DNA of 64,000 nucleotides from Flavihumibacter fluminis. Its GTDB lineage: Bacteria > Bacteroidota > Bacteroidia > Chitinophagales > Chitinophagaceae. The stretch spans positions 855,635 through 919,634 of the forward strand of contig NZ_JAKEVY010000003.1 of the NCBI RefSeq assembly GCF_021491375.1, in the 5' to 3' direction. The position numbers were made by a program, and so were the translations under genes. Below, piece after piece: positions 10,061 to 19,943 of the stretch. The notes under the pieces were generated by a model, which made no database searches, was not told the DNA's origin, and saw nothing but the letters and a program-made list of their open reading frames with translations. Position 1 is the first letter of the stretch. Every line of letters begins with the position of its first letter.

Positions 10061-12406
10061 TTAAGATTTTTTTAACCCTTTTGTGAGATCAATTAACAGG
10101 GAAGGGAGCAAAACCAGGTTGGTTATGGTTGCAATAACCAGGGTCAGCGAGGTCAGCCAACCCAATCCCTGGGTACCCCCAAATCCACTGAAACAGAAGA
10201 TTACAAAGCCCGCAATCAATACCAGGGAGGTATAAATAATACTGATTCCAGTGGAATGAATGGTTTCAATCACCACCTGCTGGCGCTCTTTCTCGGATCC
10301 GCCCTGCTCCTGTTTGTAGTTTACCAGGAAGCGAATGGTAATATCAATAGCAATTCCCAATGCCACACTGAAAATAAGTACGGTTGAGGGTTTAAGCGCC
10401 ACACCTGCCCAGCCCATAATCCCGGCGGTAATTATCAGGGGCACCACATTAGGTATCAGGGAACACAAGAGAATACTGCCATTTTTGAAAAGGTATAACA
10501 TACAAAGGGCAATCAGCAGAAAAGCCCAGAAGATACTTTCCTTTAATCCGTTGATGATAAAGGTACTGCCCTCCAAAAAAGTAATGCTACTACCGGTTAG
10601 GGTTACCCGATACTGACTGGTATCAAAATACTGATCGGTTTTGGTCTGAATTTCATTCAGGATTTCCGGCAATCGCTTACTGCCCACATCTTTCATGTTC
10701 ACGCTGATCCGGGTCATCTGTTTGTCCTCATCCATAAACGAACGCACCAGCTGGCCCATCTGATCGCCCTTGTCTTCCGAACCTTTCATATTCAGGTAAA
10801 CGGCCAGGAAACTGATGTCAAAACTGTTGGGTAAGCCATAATTACTGCTGTCGCCATCATAATAAGCCTGGCGGGCAAATTTCATTCCTTCCACCACTGA
10901 TAATGGCCTTGCCATTTCTGGTAACCGGGTGATATAATTGGATAACGAATCAATGCGCTCGAATAATTGCAAAGGCTGCCGGCGAAGACCATTTTTAATT
11001 TTGGTATCAACCACAATCTCCAGCGGCATTACGCCTCCAAAATGTTGTTCAAAAAATTTCAGATCGGTATAGATTCTGTCTGTTTTAGGAAGGTCATCCA
11101 CAATAAAGCCTTCTGATTTGAGCCGGAGAATGCCCAATATGGCAACAATAGTAACAGCCAGGGTGGTGCCATAAATCAGCTTCCGGTGATTGAGCGACCA
11201 GCGTTCCAGCCGGTCAAGAACAGCCTGGAGCCACCTGTTTTCCAGGTAGCGGGTATGCCTGTTCTTAGGTGCCGGCAGATAACTGAGCACCACCGGAATA
11301 AAAATAAAAGAGATCAGAAAAATCACCATGATGCTGATACCTGCCACCACACCAAACTCTTTCAGCACAGCACTTCTGGTCAGTGCAAAAACTGCAAAGC
11401 CAATCGCGGCAGCGATATTGCAGAACAGCGTCACAATCCCCATTTTTCCTACCATGGTCCGGATCGCTTCTTTTTGAACACCTGTCTCATTCCAGGATAC
11501 ATGGTATTTGTTGAGGAAGTAAATACAGTTGGGTATGCCAATCACCACAATCAGCGGTGGAATCAGCGCGGTGAGCAGGGTAATTTTATAACCGATCAAT
11601 ACCTGAATGCCGACACTCCAGATAACTCCCATAATTACTACCGCCAGGGAGATTATTGTGGCACTGATACTGCGGAAGAACAGCAACAGGATAACCGCCG
11701 ATAAGGCAAGCGATCCGATCAGCAGCCATTTCATTTCGCGCGCAATCCTGTCTGCGATTTGCGTACGGATCAGCGGTAATCCACTATAATGTATTTCCAG
11801 CTGATGCGCCTTACCAAATTCATCAACTCTGCTGACAATATCCTGGATGATTTTTGTCCGGGCCGGAGAAGCCATCAAATCCCGGTTCATGCCCAGTGCC
11901 ATCAGCCAGCTGCTGGTTTCCGGATTATATAGCAGTCCGCGATAAAAAGGAAGACTCCGGAACAATACCTGCGCACTGTCCAGTTCTGCCTGGCTGACTG
12001 TAGTATCGGGAAATATGCGTTGTGATTGAAGGCGCTCTGAAACCGGGTCCTTCACCAGGTTAACGGCACCTGGAATACCCAGGATATTTTCCACCCCCCT
12101 GATTTTTTTCAGGTCTTTCTGCAGGAGGCGATAGGACTCAAATATCGGTTGGCTAAAGAGTTGATCGGTTTGAATGCCTACCACTACCAGGTTGCCATCT
12201 TCTCCAAACTGTTGTTTAAATGCGATATAGGCCTGGTATTTCGGATTATCGGTGGGAATTGCCTTGGCGAATTCATAACTCATTTCCACCTTGCTGGCAT
12301 GATATCCCATAAAGCCGGTAGCCAGCAGCAGGAGCAGAATCAATACCAATCTGTTTTTCAATACAAAAGAACCCAGTTGATGCCACATGAACAGGAGGTT
12401 TTGCAA
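10061..12406 (-). CDS. RND superfamily exporter, MMPL/HpnN-like
   Basis: This 781-residue inner-membrane protein is built as two homologous halves. Each half has one N-terminal membrane helix, a large periplasmic loop, and a block of about five helices (around 225-375 and 630-775). The Asp-containing segments of helix 4 (ALGIAIDITIRFLVNYKQE in the second half; PNCIYFLNKYH in the first) match the RND/MMPL group, as does the length. In the family such proteins move lipids or other hydrophobic molecules using the proton gradient. The gene stands alone between a terminator and the divergent PorZ-like gene. The substrate cannot be assigned. Confidence 0.88.
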   Translation of the reverse strand: MQNLLFMWHQLGSFVLKNRLVLILLLLLATGFMGYHASKVEMSYEFAKAIPTDNPKYQAYIAFKQQFGEDGNLVVVGIQTDQLFSQPIFESYRLLQKDLKKIRGVENILGIPGAVNLVKDPVSERLQSQRIFPDTTVSQAELDSAQVLFRSLPFYRGLLYNPETSSWLMALGMNRDLMASPARTKIIQDIVSRVDEFGKAHQLEIHYSGLPLIRTQIADRIAREMKWLLIGSLALSAVILLLFFRSISATIISLAVVIMGVIWSVGIQVLIGYKITLLTALIPPLIVVIGIPNCIYFLNKYHVSWNETGVQKEAIRTMVGKMGIVTLFCNIAAAIGFAVFALTRSAVLKEFGVVAGISIMVIFLISFIFIPVVLSYLPAPKNRHTRYLENRWLQAVLDRLERWSLNHRKLIYGTTLAVTIVAILGILRLKSEGFIVDDLPKTDRIYTDLKFFEQHFGGVMPLEIVVDTKIKNGLRRQPLQLFERIDSLSNYITRLPEMARPLSVVEGMKFARQAYYDGDSSNYGLPNSFDISFLAVYLNMKGSEDKGDQMGQLVRSFMDEDKQMTRISVNMKDVGSKRLPEILNEIQTKTDQYFDTSQYRVTLTGSSITFLEGSTFIINGLKESIFWAFLLIALCMLYLFKNGSILLCSLIPNVVPLIITAGIMGWAGVALKPSTVLIFSVALGIAIDITIRFLVNYKQEQGGSEKERQQVVIETIHSTGISIIYTSLVLIAGFVIFCFSGFGGTQGLGWLTSLTLVIATITNLVLLPSLLIDLTKGLKKS

Positions 12407-12484
12407 TTATAGCACGCAAAGAAAGCCATTTTAGCGCTATTAATCGGTTAAAAGCCGGACTGAAGCGGTTAACTTTGACATCTT

Positions 12485-14665
12485 ATGCGTTCCCGCTGTC
12501 TCGTATTCGTATTGATTTTCCTGCTTTCAACTGCCTGTTTTGCTCAACCAATCGGTACCTGGCAGGAGCATTTATCCTACCAATCTGCGATCGCAACAGG
12601 AACTGATGGCAGTCAGCTGGTAGCCGCCAGTCCCTGGGCAGTTTTTCAATATGATCCCCAGGCAGCGACTTTCACCCGGTTTTCCAAAATCAATGGATTA
12701 TCTGAATCCGGTATTAAAACCATTTACATAGATGGACCGCTGACGATCATTGCTTATACAAGTGGTCAGATCGATCTGTTGGAAGATGGTAAAACAAGAA
12801 GTGTAAATACCCTTCGACTCAGCAATATTCCGGCAGATAAAAAAGTGAATGCCATCTGGAAGGAAAATGAACGTTGCCTGCTGGCTACCGGCTTTGGAAT
12901 TGCTGTGTTGAATATAGAAAAAGCAGAAATCGGGGATGTATATCTTATTGCTAACGGTGGAGTCTATTCGAAAATAAACAGCATCGCAGCAGATGCTGAT
13001 TATTATTATGCAGCAGGCGAAGCAGGGCTCTACCGGGCTTCCCGATCAGCATCGAATCTCGCAGATTTTCGCAGCTGGACCCTCATGAGCGGATTGCCAG
13101 CCGGTGCAGTACATAAGGTGTTTATATGGCAAAATGAACTATACGTGCAAATCGGAAATCAACTTTTTAAAGAGGAGGCAGGTGGTTTCATTTCCATATA
13201 TGAAGACAATTGGCAATGGCAGGGAGTTGATACCAGTTCATCAGGAATTTTACTGGCACAACGAACTAACGGTGCCGCAAGAGTGCTGCTTATAAACAAT
13301 GCAGGAGAAGTTCAAACTTCACTGGTTCATCCACTGATTCAATGGCCTCATCAAACAGTTTATTTTCAGGAACAGTATTGGGTGGCGGATTCATTAAACG
13401 GACTGATAAACATAGACGGCAATTTTGTAGAGCGACTGGCGCCTAACTCACCGGCAGGAATAGGAACAGGCGGACTGGTGGCAGGAGCTACAGGCTGGTG
13501 GATGGCAAACGGAAATCGCTTAAGCCGGTTTCAAGATGGAAACTGGCAACTATCAACCACATTTGACGCTATTGGTCCATTGCTTGAAACCGGTGATGGA
13601 GGACTCTGGGTGGGATCAATGAATTCAGGATTGGGGCTGTTTCGGGATGGCAACCTGCAGGTTTTTCGGGAGGAATTGCTGGATGAATCTGTCCAGGAGC
13701 CAGGTATGTATAAAGTAGGAGGACTTGCATTGGATGCAGGCGGACAACTCTGGATCAGCAATGATGAAGCAGCAAGGGGGGTGCTGGTTAGAAGACCGGA
13801 TGGTACCCGCCAGTCCTTTGAGATTCCTTTTTTTTATCCGTCACTTCGGGTAAGGGAGATCGTTATAGATGAACTAGATCAGAAATGGATCGCTTCTCCG
13901 GGAAATGGACTCTTTTGTCTGAATGGCACGAATGACCAATGGCGGTTCTACCAGGCAGGGGCCGGAAATGGTAATCTGCCTTCCAATGAGGTTCTTAGCC
14001 TTGCCAGGGATCAGTTTGGTTTTATCTGGATTGGTACCGCAGATGGTATCGGAATCATACAATGTGCCAGCCAGGTTTTTTCAGGCGATGGTTGCGATGC
14101 AATCCTGCCGGTTGTGCAATCCGATAATTTTGCCGGTTTCCTTTTTAAGGGAGAAGCTGTTCAGACCATTGCGGTGGATGGAGCCAATAGAAAATGGATA
14201 GGGACAAAAAATGGTGTCTGGCTAATCAGTGCAGGTGGTGAACAAACCTTATTAAGATTTACGACAGCAAATAGTCCCTTGCCGGATAATGATATTCGTA
14301 AGATTGCAATTGATCCTAAAACCGGAACGGTTTTGATTTCAACTGCAAAAGGACTGATGAGCTATCAGTCAACAGCAACCGAAGGGAGCAGAACGAATAC
14401 TAACGTACTGGTATATCCGAATCCCGTTCCTCCCGGATATACTGGAACGATCGCCATTCGTGGCCTGGTAAGCAATGCGGTGGTCAAGATTACAGAGTTA
14501 AATGGTAGATTGATTTACCAGGGACGCGCATTAGGCGGGCAGTTTATCTGGAATGGTTTAGACCTGAACGGGAAAAAAGTTGCTACGGGAGTATATCCGG
14601 TTTGGATCAGTAATGATGGAAGAACAGAGCAGGCAGTTACTAAAATTGTTTTTATTCAACAATAG
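12485..14665 (+). CDS. porZ: PorZ-like beta-propeller protein with T9SS type A sorting domain
   Basis: This 726-residue protein starts with a signal peptide (cleavage after CFAQ) followed by PIGTWQEHLSYQSA, typical of the PorZ N-terminal propeller. Propeller blades recur along the protein: GGLWVGSMNSGLGLF, KWIASPGNGLFCLNG, FIWIGTADGIGIIQ, KWIGTKNGVWLIS. The last 85 or so residues (YPNPVPPGYTGTIAI ... GVYPVWIS) are a type A T9SS C-terminal domain. In Porphyromonas, PorZ is a surface component of the T9SS attachment complex that supplies anionic LPS to the sortase. Only 2 bp separate it from recO, so the two are probably cotranscribed. The gene name is inferred from architecture. Confidence 0.8.
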   Translation: MRSRCLVFVLIFLLSTACFAQPIGTWQEHLSYQSAIATGTDGSQLVAASPWAVFQYDPQAATFTRFSKINGLSESGIKTIYIDGPLTIIAYTSGQIDLLEDGKTRSVNTLRLSNIPADKKVNAIWKENERCLLATGFGIAVLNIEKAEIGDVYLIANGGVYSKINSIAADADYYYAAGEAGLYRASRSASNLADFRSWTLMSGLPAGAVHKVFIWQNELYVQIGNQLFKEEAGGFISIYEDNWQWQGVDTSSSGILLAQRTNGAARVLLINNAGEVQTSLVHPLIQWPHQTVYFQEQYWVADSLNGLINIDGNFVERLAPNSPAGIGTGGLVAGATGWWMANGNRLSRFQDGNWQLSTTFDAIGPLLETGDGGLWVGSMNSGLGLFRDGNLQVFREELLDESVQEPGMYKVGGLALDAGGQLWISNDEAARGVLVRRPDGTRQSFEIPFFYPSLRVREIVIDELDQKWIASPGNGLFCLNGTNDQWRFYQAGAGNGNLPSNEVLSLARDQFGFIWIGTADGIGIIQCASQVFSGDGCDAILPVVQSDNFAGFLFKGEAVQTIAVDGANRKWIGTKNGVWLISAGGEQTLLRFTTANSPLPDNDIRKIAIDPKTGTVLISTAKGLMSYQSTATEGSRTNTNVLVYPNPVPPGYTGTIAIRGLVSNAVVKITELNGRLIYQGRALGGQFIWNGLDLNGKKVATGVYPVWISNDGRTEQAVTKIVFIQQ

Positions 14666-14667
14666 TC

Positions 14668-15405
14668 ATGAATTTTCATACCAAAGGAGTTGTGTTGCGG
14701 ACAGTAAAGTATGGAGAAACAAGCGTCATTGTTTCCATCTTTACCGAATTGTTTGGTATGCAATCCTACATTGTAAATGGCGTACGATCCTCTTCAAAGA
14801 AAGCAGGCACCAAATCCAACCTATTTCAGCCTACGGCTTTGCTTGACCTGGTAGTCTATCACAATGAACAGAAAAATCTGCAGCGCATTAAAGAGCACCG
14901 GTGGGCGGTATTGTATGAACACCTTTTTTTCGATGTTTTCAAGGGAGCGGTGGCAACCTACATGGTGGAATTATTGCAGAAATGCCTGAAGCAACCGGAG
15001 CCCAATCCGGATCTCTTTTATTTCATGGAAGATGCATTACTGCATCTGGATAAAGCTAGTCCGAAAATGGTTGCCAACTATCCGCTGTTTTTTTCATTGC
15101 ACCTGGCTAATTTTTTCGGATTCCGGCTGGTTGATGAATACGATGAAGCGCATAACATACTGGACTTGCAGGAAGGTATGTTTTTGAATCAGTATCCAAC
15201 ACATACGCATTATCTTGAAGGGTTCAATAGTGAAGTAATAGCAACCTTATTACGTGTAATGCAACCGGAGGAACTAAACCAGGTTCACTTACCCGTCAGT
15301 ACCCGAAGATACTTGCTGCAGCAACTGGAATTGTATTACGCCCTTCATGTGAGTGATTTCGGACATCTGAGGTCAATGGCTGTCTTACAGGAAGTTTTAG
15401 GTTAA
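14668..15405 (+). CDS. recO: DNA repair protein RecO
   Basis: This 245-residue protein is normal for RecO. The N-terminal OB fold begins HTKGVVLRTVKYGETSVIVS and continues with QSYIVNGVRSS...LFQPTALLDLVV. An all-helical C-terminal domain follows. RecO loads RecA onto SSB-coated gaps with RecR in recombinational repair. The start is 2 bp after the PorZ-like stop. Its last four bases overlap the stop of the convergent amidohydrolase gene at 15402. Confidence 0.95.
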   Translation: MNFHTKGVVLRTVKYGETSVIVSIFTELFGMQSYIVNGVRSSSKKAGTKSNLFQPTALLDLVVYHNEQKNLQRIKEHRWAVLYEHLFFDVFKGAVATYMVELLQKCLKQPEPNPDLFYFMEDALLHLDKASPKMVANYPLFFSLHLANFFGFRLVDEYDEAHNILDLQEGMFLNQYPTHTHYLEGFNSEVIATLLRVMQPEELNQVHLPVSTRRYLLQQLELYYALHVSDFGHLRSMAVLQEVLG

Positions 15406-16544
15406 AGTAGTCGTGTAACCTTCCAGTCCTTCAAAGTGATCACCCCGGGTGTTTTTGCTTTTTCAAAACTACCGAGTTTGTTTTCCATATTTAATGCCTT
15501 TGCTCCATTGTATGTAGCCCATTGAAGCAGGTGTTCCAACGGAATTTCCGGGTAGAAGCCTGCCAGTAATTTCAATTCTTCGGTTATGGATAACTGGTGG
15601 TTAGAAGCCAGGCTGTCGGTGCCGATTACAATTTTATCAACTTGCGATTTCAGCAAGAACCCCGGAGGAATACTTTGATTGATATATTGGTTTGCACCCG
15701 GACAAACACAAAAATAAGTTTCGCCTATTGGTTGCTTTTGCAGGAAGGCAAGATCATCCGGACTGGTTACAACATTGTGTACCAGGATCAGTTTCGCTGC
15801 CTTGTTCAGATAGGAGAGTACGGCCTGCATACTGGTGGTGCCGGGTGGTTCAAAAAAATCTACGTTTACTCCAATTGCTGTGAAGAGATCCCGCATGGGA
15901 GATTGTCCACTGATAAAAAAATCATTCTCGGCTTTTGATTCCTGGTTGTGCATGGTAAGCAAGGTACCAGGATCGAAGTCGTTGATCAGTTGAAACAGTT
16001 CGGGAGATACGGAATAAGGTGCATGGGGGGATATACTGGCAGGACCAATCTCCCGGAATTTTTGCCATGCAGTTCTGGCCTGTTCAAACCGGTTTTGAGC
16101 AGTGGCACCAATGAAACCGCTGACTTCGACAAAGCTGTGGTATTTCAGCGTACTCAATTTTTTTATATCCAGGCTATTAAGAGTATTGCATATATCTCCC
16201 ACGGCTACGATACCTTCCTGCTGCATTTGCTGGTCGGCATGATAGCTGGCTTCCTGGATAGCTTCGATGCTAGCCTGACGGTGAGTCATAACGCTCAGCA
16301 GAAAGGGGATCATGCCAGTATGGGGTGGAATTTTTCCTGCCATATGGCTGAGTTCCAGGTGACAATGGGCATTGATAAATCCAGGGGAAATGATTCCTTC
16401 TACCGGTTGAATATCATCGCCGGCTTCTGCAATTGGAACGATCGATTCAACCTGTCCATTTGATTGGGTGATGAGTACGGAATCCTGCGGAGCCCAGGAT
16501 TTTCCGGTAAAAAGTTTTGTTCCCCGAAACTTTCGATATGCCAT
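15402..16544 (-). CDS. Amidohydrolase, TRZ/ATZ or aminofutalosine deaminase-like
   Basis: This 380-residue protein is a metal-dependent hydrolase of the amidohydrolase superfamily. Metal ligands visible in order are the HxH of PGFINAHCHLELSH, the His of ISPHAPYSVS, the His of MHNQESKAENDFF, and the Asp of VIGTDSLASNH. The small N-terminal beta-sandwich and the HLELS form are typical of deaminases such as aminodeoxyfutalosine deaminase and chlorohydrolase relatives. Futalosine-pathway involvement is only a possibility because no other menaquinone gene is nearby. The gene is divergent from prfA with a 54-bp gap. Confidence 0.85.
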   Translation of the reverse strand: MAYRKFRGTKLFTGKSWAPQDSVLITQSNGQVESIVPIAEAGDDIQPVEGIISPGFINAHCHLELSHMAGKIPPHTGMIPFLLSVMTHRQASIEAIQEASYHADQQMQQEGIVAVGDICNTLNSLDIKKLSTLKYHSFVEVSGFIGATAQNRFEQARTAWQKFREIGPASISPHAPYSVSPELFQLINDFDPGTLLTMHNQESKAENDFFISGQSPMRDLFTAIGVNVDFFEPPGTTSMQAVLSYLNKAAKLILVHNVVTSPDDLAFLQKQPIGETYFCVCPGANQYINQSIPPGFLLKSQVDKIVIGTDSLASNHQLSITEELKLLAGFYPEIPLEHLLQWATYNGAKALNMENKLGSFEKAKTPGVITLKDWKVTRLL

Positions 16545-16598
16545 GCCTGCTTTTCTGTTAATTTTGCCAACCTTTTCCCGGTATAAAAGTAAGCAACT

Positions 16599-17669
16599 AT
16601 GTTAGACAAGCTGGAAGCGATTGAGGCAAGATTTAAAGACCTGGGCGTGGCACTGACCAACCCTGAAATCGTGGGTGATAATAAGAAGTTCAGTGCCCTG
16701 AGCAAGGAATACCGGAGCCTGGAAAAGATTGTTGAGCAATACAACCAGTATAAGTCTGTTTTGTCTGATGTTGAAACCTACCGGGAGGCGTTGGCAGGAG
16801 ATGATGAGGAATTGCGTGAACTCGCCAAGGAAGAACTACCGGTACTGGAGGAAAAGGAAGAAAAGCTGCGTGTGGCCATCCGACAAATGCTGATTCCAAA
16901 AGATCCGCAGGATGAGAAAAATGCCATCCTGGAAATACGTGCCGGAACAGGTGGCGACGAAGCTTCTCTGTTTGCCGGAGACCTGCTGAATATGTACCTG
17001 CGCTATTGTAATAGTAAAGGCTGGAAAACAGCTATCCTGAGCGAAAATGAGGGAACTGTCGGTGGCTATAAGGAAGTGAATGTGGAGGTGATTGGAGATG
17101 ATGTGTATGGAACAATGAAATTTGAATCAGGTGTACACCGGGTGCAGCGGGTGCCGGCAACCGAAGCAAGCGGAAGAGTGCATACCAGTGCGGCAACTGT
17201 GGCAGTAATGCCGGAAGCAGAGGAAGTGGATGTGGAAATCCGGGATGCGGATGTTAAAATGGAAACTGCCCGAAGTGGTGGAGCCGGTGGTCAGAATGTG
17301 AACAAGGTGGAAACCAAAGTAATGCTGACGCATATTCCAACCGGAACGGTAGTGATTTGTCAGACAGAAAGAACCCAGCTGGCCAACCGGGAAAAAGCCA
17401 TGCAAATGCTGAGAACCAAACTCTACGAAGAGCAGGTGCGTAAGCAGGAAGAAGAAATTTCCCGTCACCGGAAAAGCCTGGTAAGCAGTGGTGATCGCAG
17501 TGCAAAAATCAGAACCTATAATTTTCCGCAAGGAAGGGTTACGGATCACCGGATTAACTATACCGCCTACAACCTCGACGCTGTTTTGAATGGCGATATC
17601 CAGGAATTTATTGAGCGTTTACAGTTTGCAGAGAACGCAGAAAAAATGACGCAGCAACAAGGAAATTAA
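16599..17669 (+). CDS. prfA: Peptide chain release factor 1
   Basis: This 356-residue protein is standard RF1 length. The codon-recognition PxT loop is present as [10 protein letters not shown], which separates it from RF2 (SPF). The peptidyl-hydrolysis GGQ motif lies in [12 protein letters not shown], where the Gln is the usual PrmC methylation site. RF1 reads UAA and UAG and releases the finished peptide. Domain 1 is the N-terminal helical region (about 1-100). The ATG at 16599 gives the expected N-terminus. Confidence 0.98.
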   Translation: MLDKLEAIEARFKDLGVALTNPEIVGDNKKFSALSKEYRSLEKIVEQYNQYKSVLSDVETYREALAGDDEELRELAKEELPVLEEKEEKLRVAIRQMLIPKDPQDEKNAILEIRAGTGGDEASLFAGDLLNMYLRYCNSKGWKTAILSENEGTVGGYKEVNVEVIGDDVYGTMKFESGVHRVQRVPATEASGRVHTSAATVAVMPEAEEVDVEIRDADVKMETARSGGAGGQNVNKVETKVMLTHIPTGTVVICQTERTQLANREKAMQMLRTKLYEEQVRKQEEEISRHRKSLVSSGDRSAKIRTYNFPQGRVTDHRINYTAYNLDAVLNGDIQEFIERLQFAENAEKMTQQQGN

Positions 17670-18075
17670 TTTTGTTTTTACGGAATTAATGTGGTAAATT
17701 CAGTAGGTGATCGGGTGAATCGAAATTGCTGTTGTTTTTACTTCTTTTTCTATCATTTTGTACTACGAATACCCTGAACAGGGTATATCAAACGTTTGCG
17801 TAATCCCTACGAAAGCAGTCGTGATGCGGGGTCCTGTTAATTATTTTAAAAATCAAAAGGGTACTGATTAAATAGCGGAGATACTGTCGTTACTTTGTGT
17901 TATCAACGAAAGAGAGAAAGCGAAAAAGTAGTGATTGGTAAATTTCAAAGTTCTTTAACGATTCGAAGCACACTATTTGGTCACTTTGATCGTTTAGTAT
18001 AATAGAAAATAGATTCAACGTTTTTGACTCTCACTTAAGCAGTCAATTTTCTCATAAGCAGTTAGTTTTGGTTAC
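17670..18075 (+). other. Gene-free 400-bp interval, possible transcribed noncoding region
   Basis: No credible ORF lies between prfA and the terminator at 18076. The stretch includes CAAAGTTCTTTAACGATTCG at about 17946, which resembles the boxA antitermination element of rRNA leaders, and a purine-rich GAAAGAGAGAAAGCGAAAAA run. It ends in a strong intrinsic terminator on the plus strand, too far from prfA to be only its own 3' end. A small RNA or a long prfA 3' UTR are both possible. I recognise no known RNA family. Confidence 0.3.
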
Positions 18076-18104
18076 GGCCCCTGTTTCCACAGGGGCCTTT
18101 TTTT
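18076..18104 (+). terminator. Strong rho-independent terminator
   Basis: GGCCCCTGTTTCCACAGGGGCC is a 9-bp GC stem with a four-base loop, followed by seven T residues. It ends whatever is transcribed rightward from the 17670-18075 interval. Confidence 0.9.
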
Positions 18105-18107
18105 ATG

Positions 18108-18175
18108 GTGAAAAGTGAAAGGTGAAAGGTGAAAGAAGGTGAGACGTCAGACGTGAGATGTGAAAACTAGGTGAA
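18108..18175. repeat. Degenerate heptamer array (GTGAAAG / GTGAGAC / GTCAGAC)
   Basis: Consecutive 7-bp units (GTGAAAA, GTGAAAG, GTGAAAG, then GTGAGAC, GTCAGAC, GTGAGAT, GTGAAAA) fill the space between the terminator and the VanZ gene. The array reaches into the VanZ stop codon region. It is the same family that brackets the four-helix-bundle gene at 32867-33396. Confidence 0.75.
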
Positions 18176-18574
18176 AGGGGGGCGTTTGATTTTTTTTGTG
18201 AACCAGAGTCCGCCGATGAGGCCTGCAAGTGCACCGATACCATCCGCCAGGGCATCCATCCAGTCGAAATCGCGGTGAATAAGCGGGGATGCTTGCATGA
18301 ACTCTACAATAATTCCATCTCCTATTGCCAGTAATACAATGATAAAATTCCAGGTTCTTTTCTGGTGTGGGTTGAGGTCGTCTTTCAGGTTAAAGAAAAT
18401 AATCCAACTACCAACCATCAGTGAGTATAGCCCGAAATGAACCAGTTTATCGGCATGAGGAATAAGTTCGATTTTTTCTTTGCCGAAACTGCCTCCTGGT
18501 AACAGCAGGAGGAAATGAACAAAAACCAGCAACACTAAGGGGAATGTTCGTCTTTCAAAAAACGAGTGCAACAT
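18167..18574 (-). CDS. VanZ-family membrane protein
   Basis: This 135-residue protein has four hydrophobic segments: about 12-28, 48-62, 78-95 and 108-127. The VanZ pattern is present: HADKLVHFGLYSLMVG early, then EFMQASPLIHRDFDWMDALADGIGALAG. VanZ-like proteins are small inner-membrane proteins; the founding member gives low teicoplanin resistance, but most relatives have no known function. The C-terminal KKIKRPPFT runs into the heptamer array, so the final residues are repeat-derived. It lies 10 bp downstream of the anti-sigma gene on the same strand and could be the third gene of that operon. Confidence 0.85.
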   Translation of the reverse strand: MLHSFFERRTFPLVLLVFVHFLLLLPGGSFGKEKIELIPHADKLVHFGLYSLMVGSWIIFFNLKDDLNPHQKRTWNFIIVLLAIGDGIIVEFMQASPLIHRDFDWMDALADGIGALAGLIGGLWFTKKIKRPPFT

Positions 18575-18584
18575 GAAAATGTAA

Positions 18585-19400
18585 TTATACTTTTCCTAAC
18601 ACATACATAGCCGTCAGCGTAGGACTCTGACTGCCGCCTGCATTTTCCAGGGTGATAGCAAAAGCTTCTGCACTTGGAATATTTTTCATTTTCACCAAAC
18701 CATCTCCGGGTTCAACATCAATTACACCCGCATCTACAGGTTTACCATTAACGATCGCCCACAATTGATATTGTTTTCCTGGTTCAGGTTTCGGTAATTG
18801 GTTTACCAACAGATAAACTTCCGCAGAATTTTTATCCCAATACACAGTAGTTAAACTATTCGTATTATTTACAGCTGTCATTTTAATCGGCTGTATGTTG
18901 GGATTTTTGATCCTGCTCAAATCCGTTTCCAGGTCGGTCAAACGGGTTTGCATGCTACTATTATTCTCGGCGAGCTGCTGCTGCTGGGCAAGCAGATCTT
19001 TGTACAAGGAATCAGATTGCTGATAACGGTTGTATAGGTAAATATTGAGAGCGGCACTTCCAGCCAACAGCACAACCGAAGCAGCTACGAGGTATTTTTT
19101 CCAACCGGCACCAGAGTACGCCTCCGGAGTTGGCAGTTCAACAACTGGGGCGGGCTGAGTGAGAGAACCTGATTCAGGTTGGGTGATTTTTTCAAAAATG
19201 GACTCGCGAAGTGCAGGAGGAGGTGCAACCGCACCGGCCATAGCGCTGGCTTCGAGGCTGGCCTCAAAGGCATCGCGGGCAGCCCGAACCTCAGGATAAG
19301 CAGCGCACATACGCTCCAGTTCCTGCTGTTCCGCCTGATCAGCGAGCCCCAGCACACAGCTTTCTATGCTGCCACTTTCTATGTATTCCTGCACATTCAC
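18585..19400 (-). CDS. Anti-sigma factor, RskA family
   Basis: This 271-residue protein has an N-terminal cytoplasmic zinc-free anti-sigma region (ESGSIESCVLGLADQAEQQELERM). One membrane helix follows (about 109-126, YLVAASVVLLAGSAALNIYLY), then a coiled-coil stretch (QQQQLAENNSSMQTRLTDLETDL). The periplasmic RskA domain contains VYWDKNSAEVYLLVNQLPKPEPGKQYQLWAI. Such proteins hold their partner ECF sigma factor at the membrane until a signal triggers release. The start overlaps the sigma gene by 4 bp (ATGA), so the two are translationally coupled, which supports pairing. Confidence 0.92.
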   Translation of the reverse strand: MNVQEYIESGSIESCVLGLADQAEQQELERMCAAYPEVRAARDAFEASLEASAMAGAVAPPPALRESIFEKITQPESGSLTQPAPVVELPTPEAYSGAGWKKYLVAASVVLLAGSAALNIYLYNRYQQSDSLYKDLLAQQQQLAENNSSMQTRLTDLETDLSRIKNPNIQPIKMTAVNNTNSLTTVYWDKNSAEVYLLVNQLPKPEPGKQYQLWAIVNGKPVDAGVIDVEPGDGLVKMKNIPSAEAFAITLENAGGSQSPTLTAMYVLGKV

Positions 19401-19936
19401 GTTAATAATTTTCTAAGTTGCAGCAAGGCGGCACGGATTCTCGTTTTCACGGTCCCCAGGGGGATCTCCAGCAGCTTTGCTATTTCCTCATGCGTATATC
19501 CTTTCAGATAAGCCAGATCTATTAATACCCGGTGTTCTTCTTTCAATTGACCGATTACTTTCGATAAGCCGATATGGTCCAGAGATGGGTTACTGCCGGC
19601 TGACGGTATATGTACGTCAGAATCCAGTTCCCGGTTTTTCTGGCTGTTCTGGTAAGCTTTTGAACGGGTCATATCAATGGCCGCATTCCGGGCGATGTTC
19701 AGCATCCAGGTAAACAACCTTCCTTTAGAAGCATCATATGTCTCCATCCTGCGCCAGATATTTAGAAAAACCTCCTGCAAAACATCAGCTGCAAGGGCCT
19801 GGTCAGGAATGATTTGAAGAATCACACCATTTAGGGCACCTGCATAATGATCGTACAGATACTTAAAAGCAGTCTCCTCTTTTTGCCTGAGCAGTTGAAC
19901 CAGTTCCGGTTCTGTATATGTGTTTGCAGTTGTCAA
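19397..19936 (-). CDS. ECF-type RNA polymerase sigma factor
   Basis: This 179-residue protein contains region 2 (DVLQEVFLNIWRRMETYDASKGRLFTWMLNIARNAAID) and region 4 (LAYLKGYTHEEIAKLLEIPLGTVKTRIRAALLQL). It lacks the regions 1 and 3 of housekeeping sigma factors, which makes it ECF. It overlaps the RskA-like anti-sigma gene by 4 bp, the classical sigma/anti-sigma pair. It probably controls an envelope or stress regulon and perhaps its own operon; the targets are not visible here. Confidence 0.95.
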   Translation of the reverse strand: MTTANTYTEPELVQLLRQKEETAFKYLYDHYAGALNGVILQIIPDQALAADVLQEVFLNIWRRMETYDASKGRLFTWMLNIARNAAIDMTRSKAYQNSQKNRELDSDVHIPSAGSNPSLDHIGLSKVIGQLKEEHRVLIDLAYLKGYTHEEIAKLLEIPLGTVKTRIRAALLQLRKLLT

Positions 19937-19943
19937 GAAGGGA

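Noticed and set aside
17940..17970. boxA-like sequence suggesting an rRNA leader
   Set aside because: No rRNA gene follows and the similarity is short; kept only as a note within the noncoding interval.
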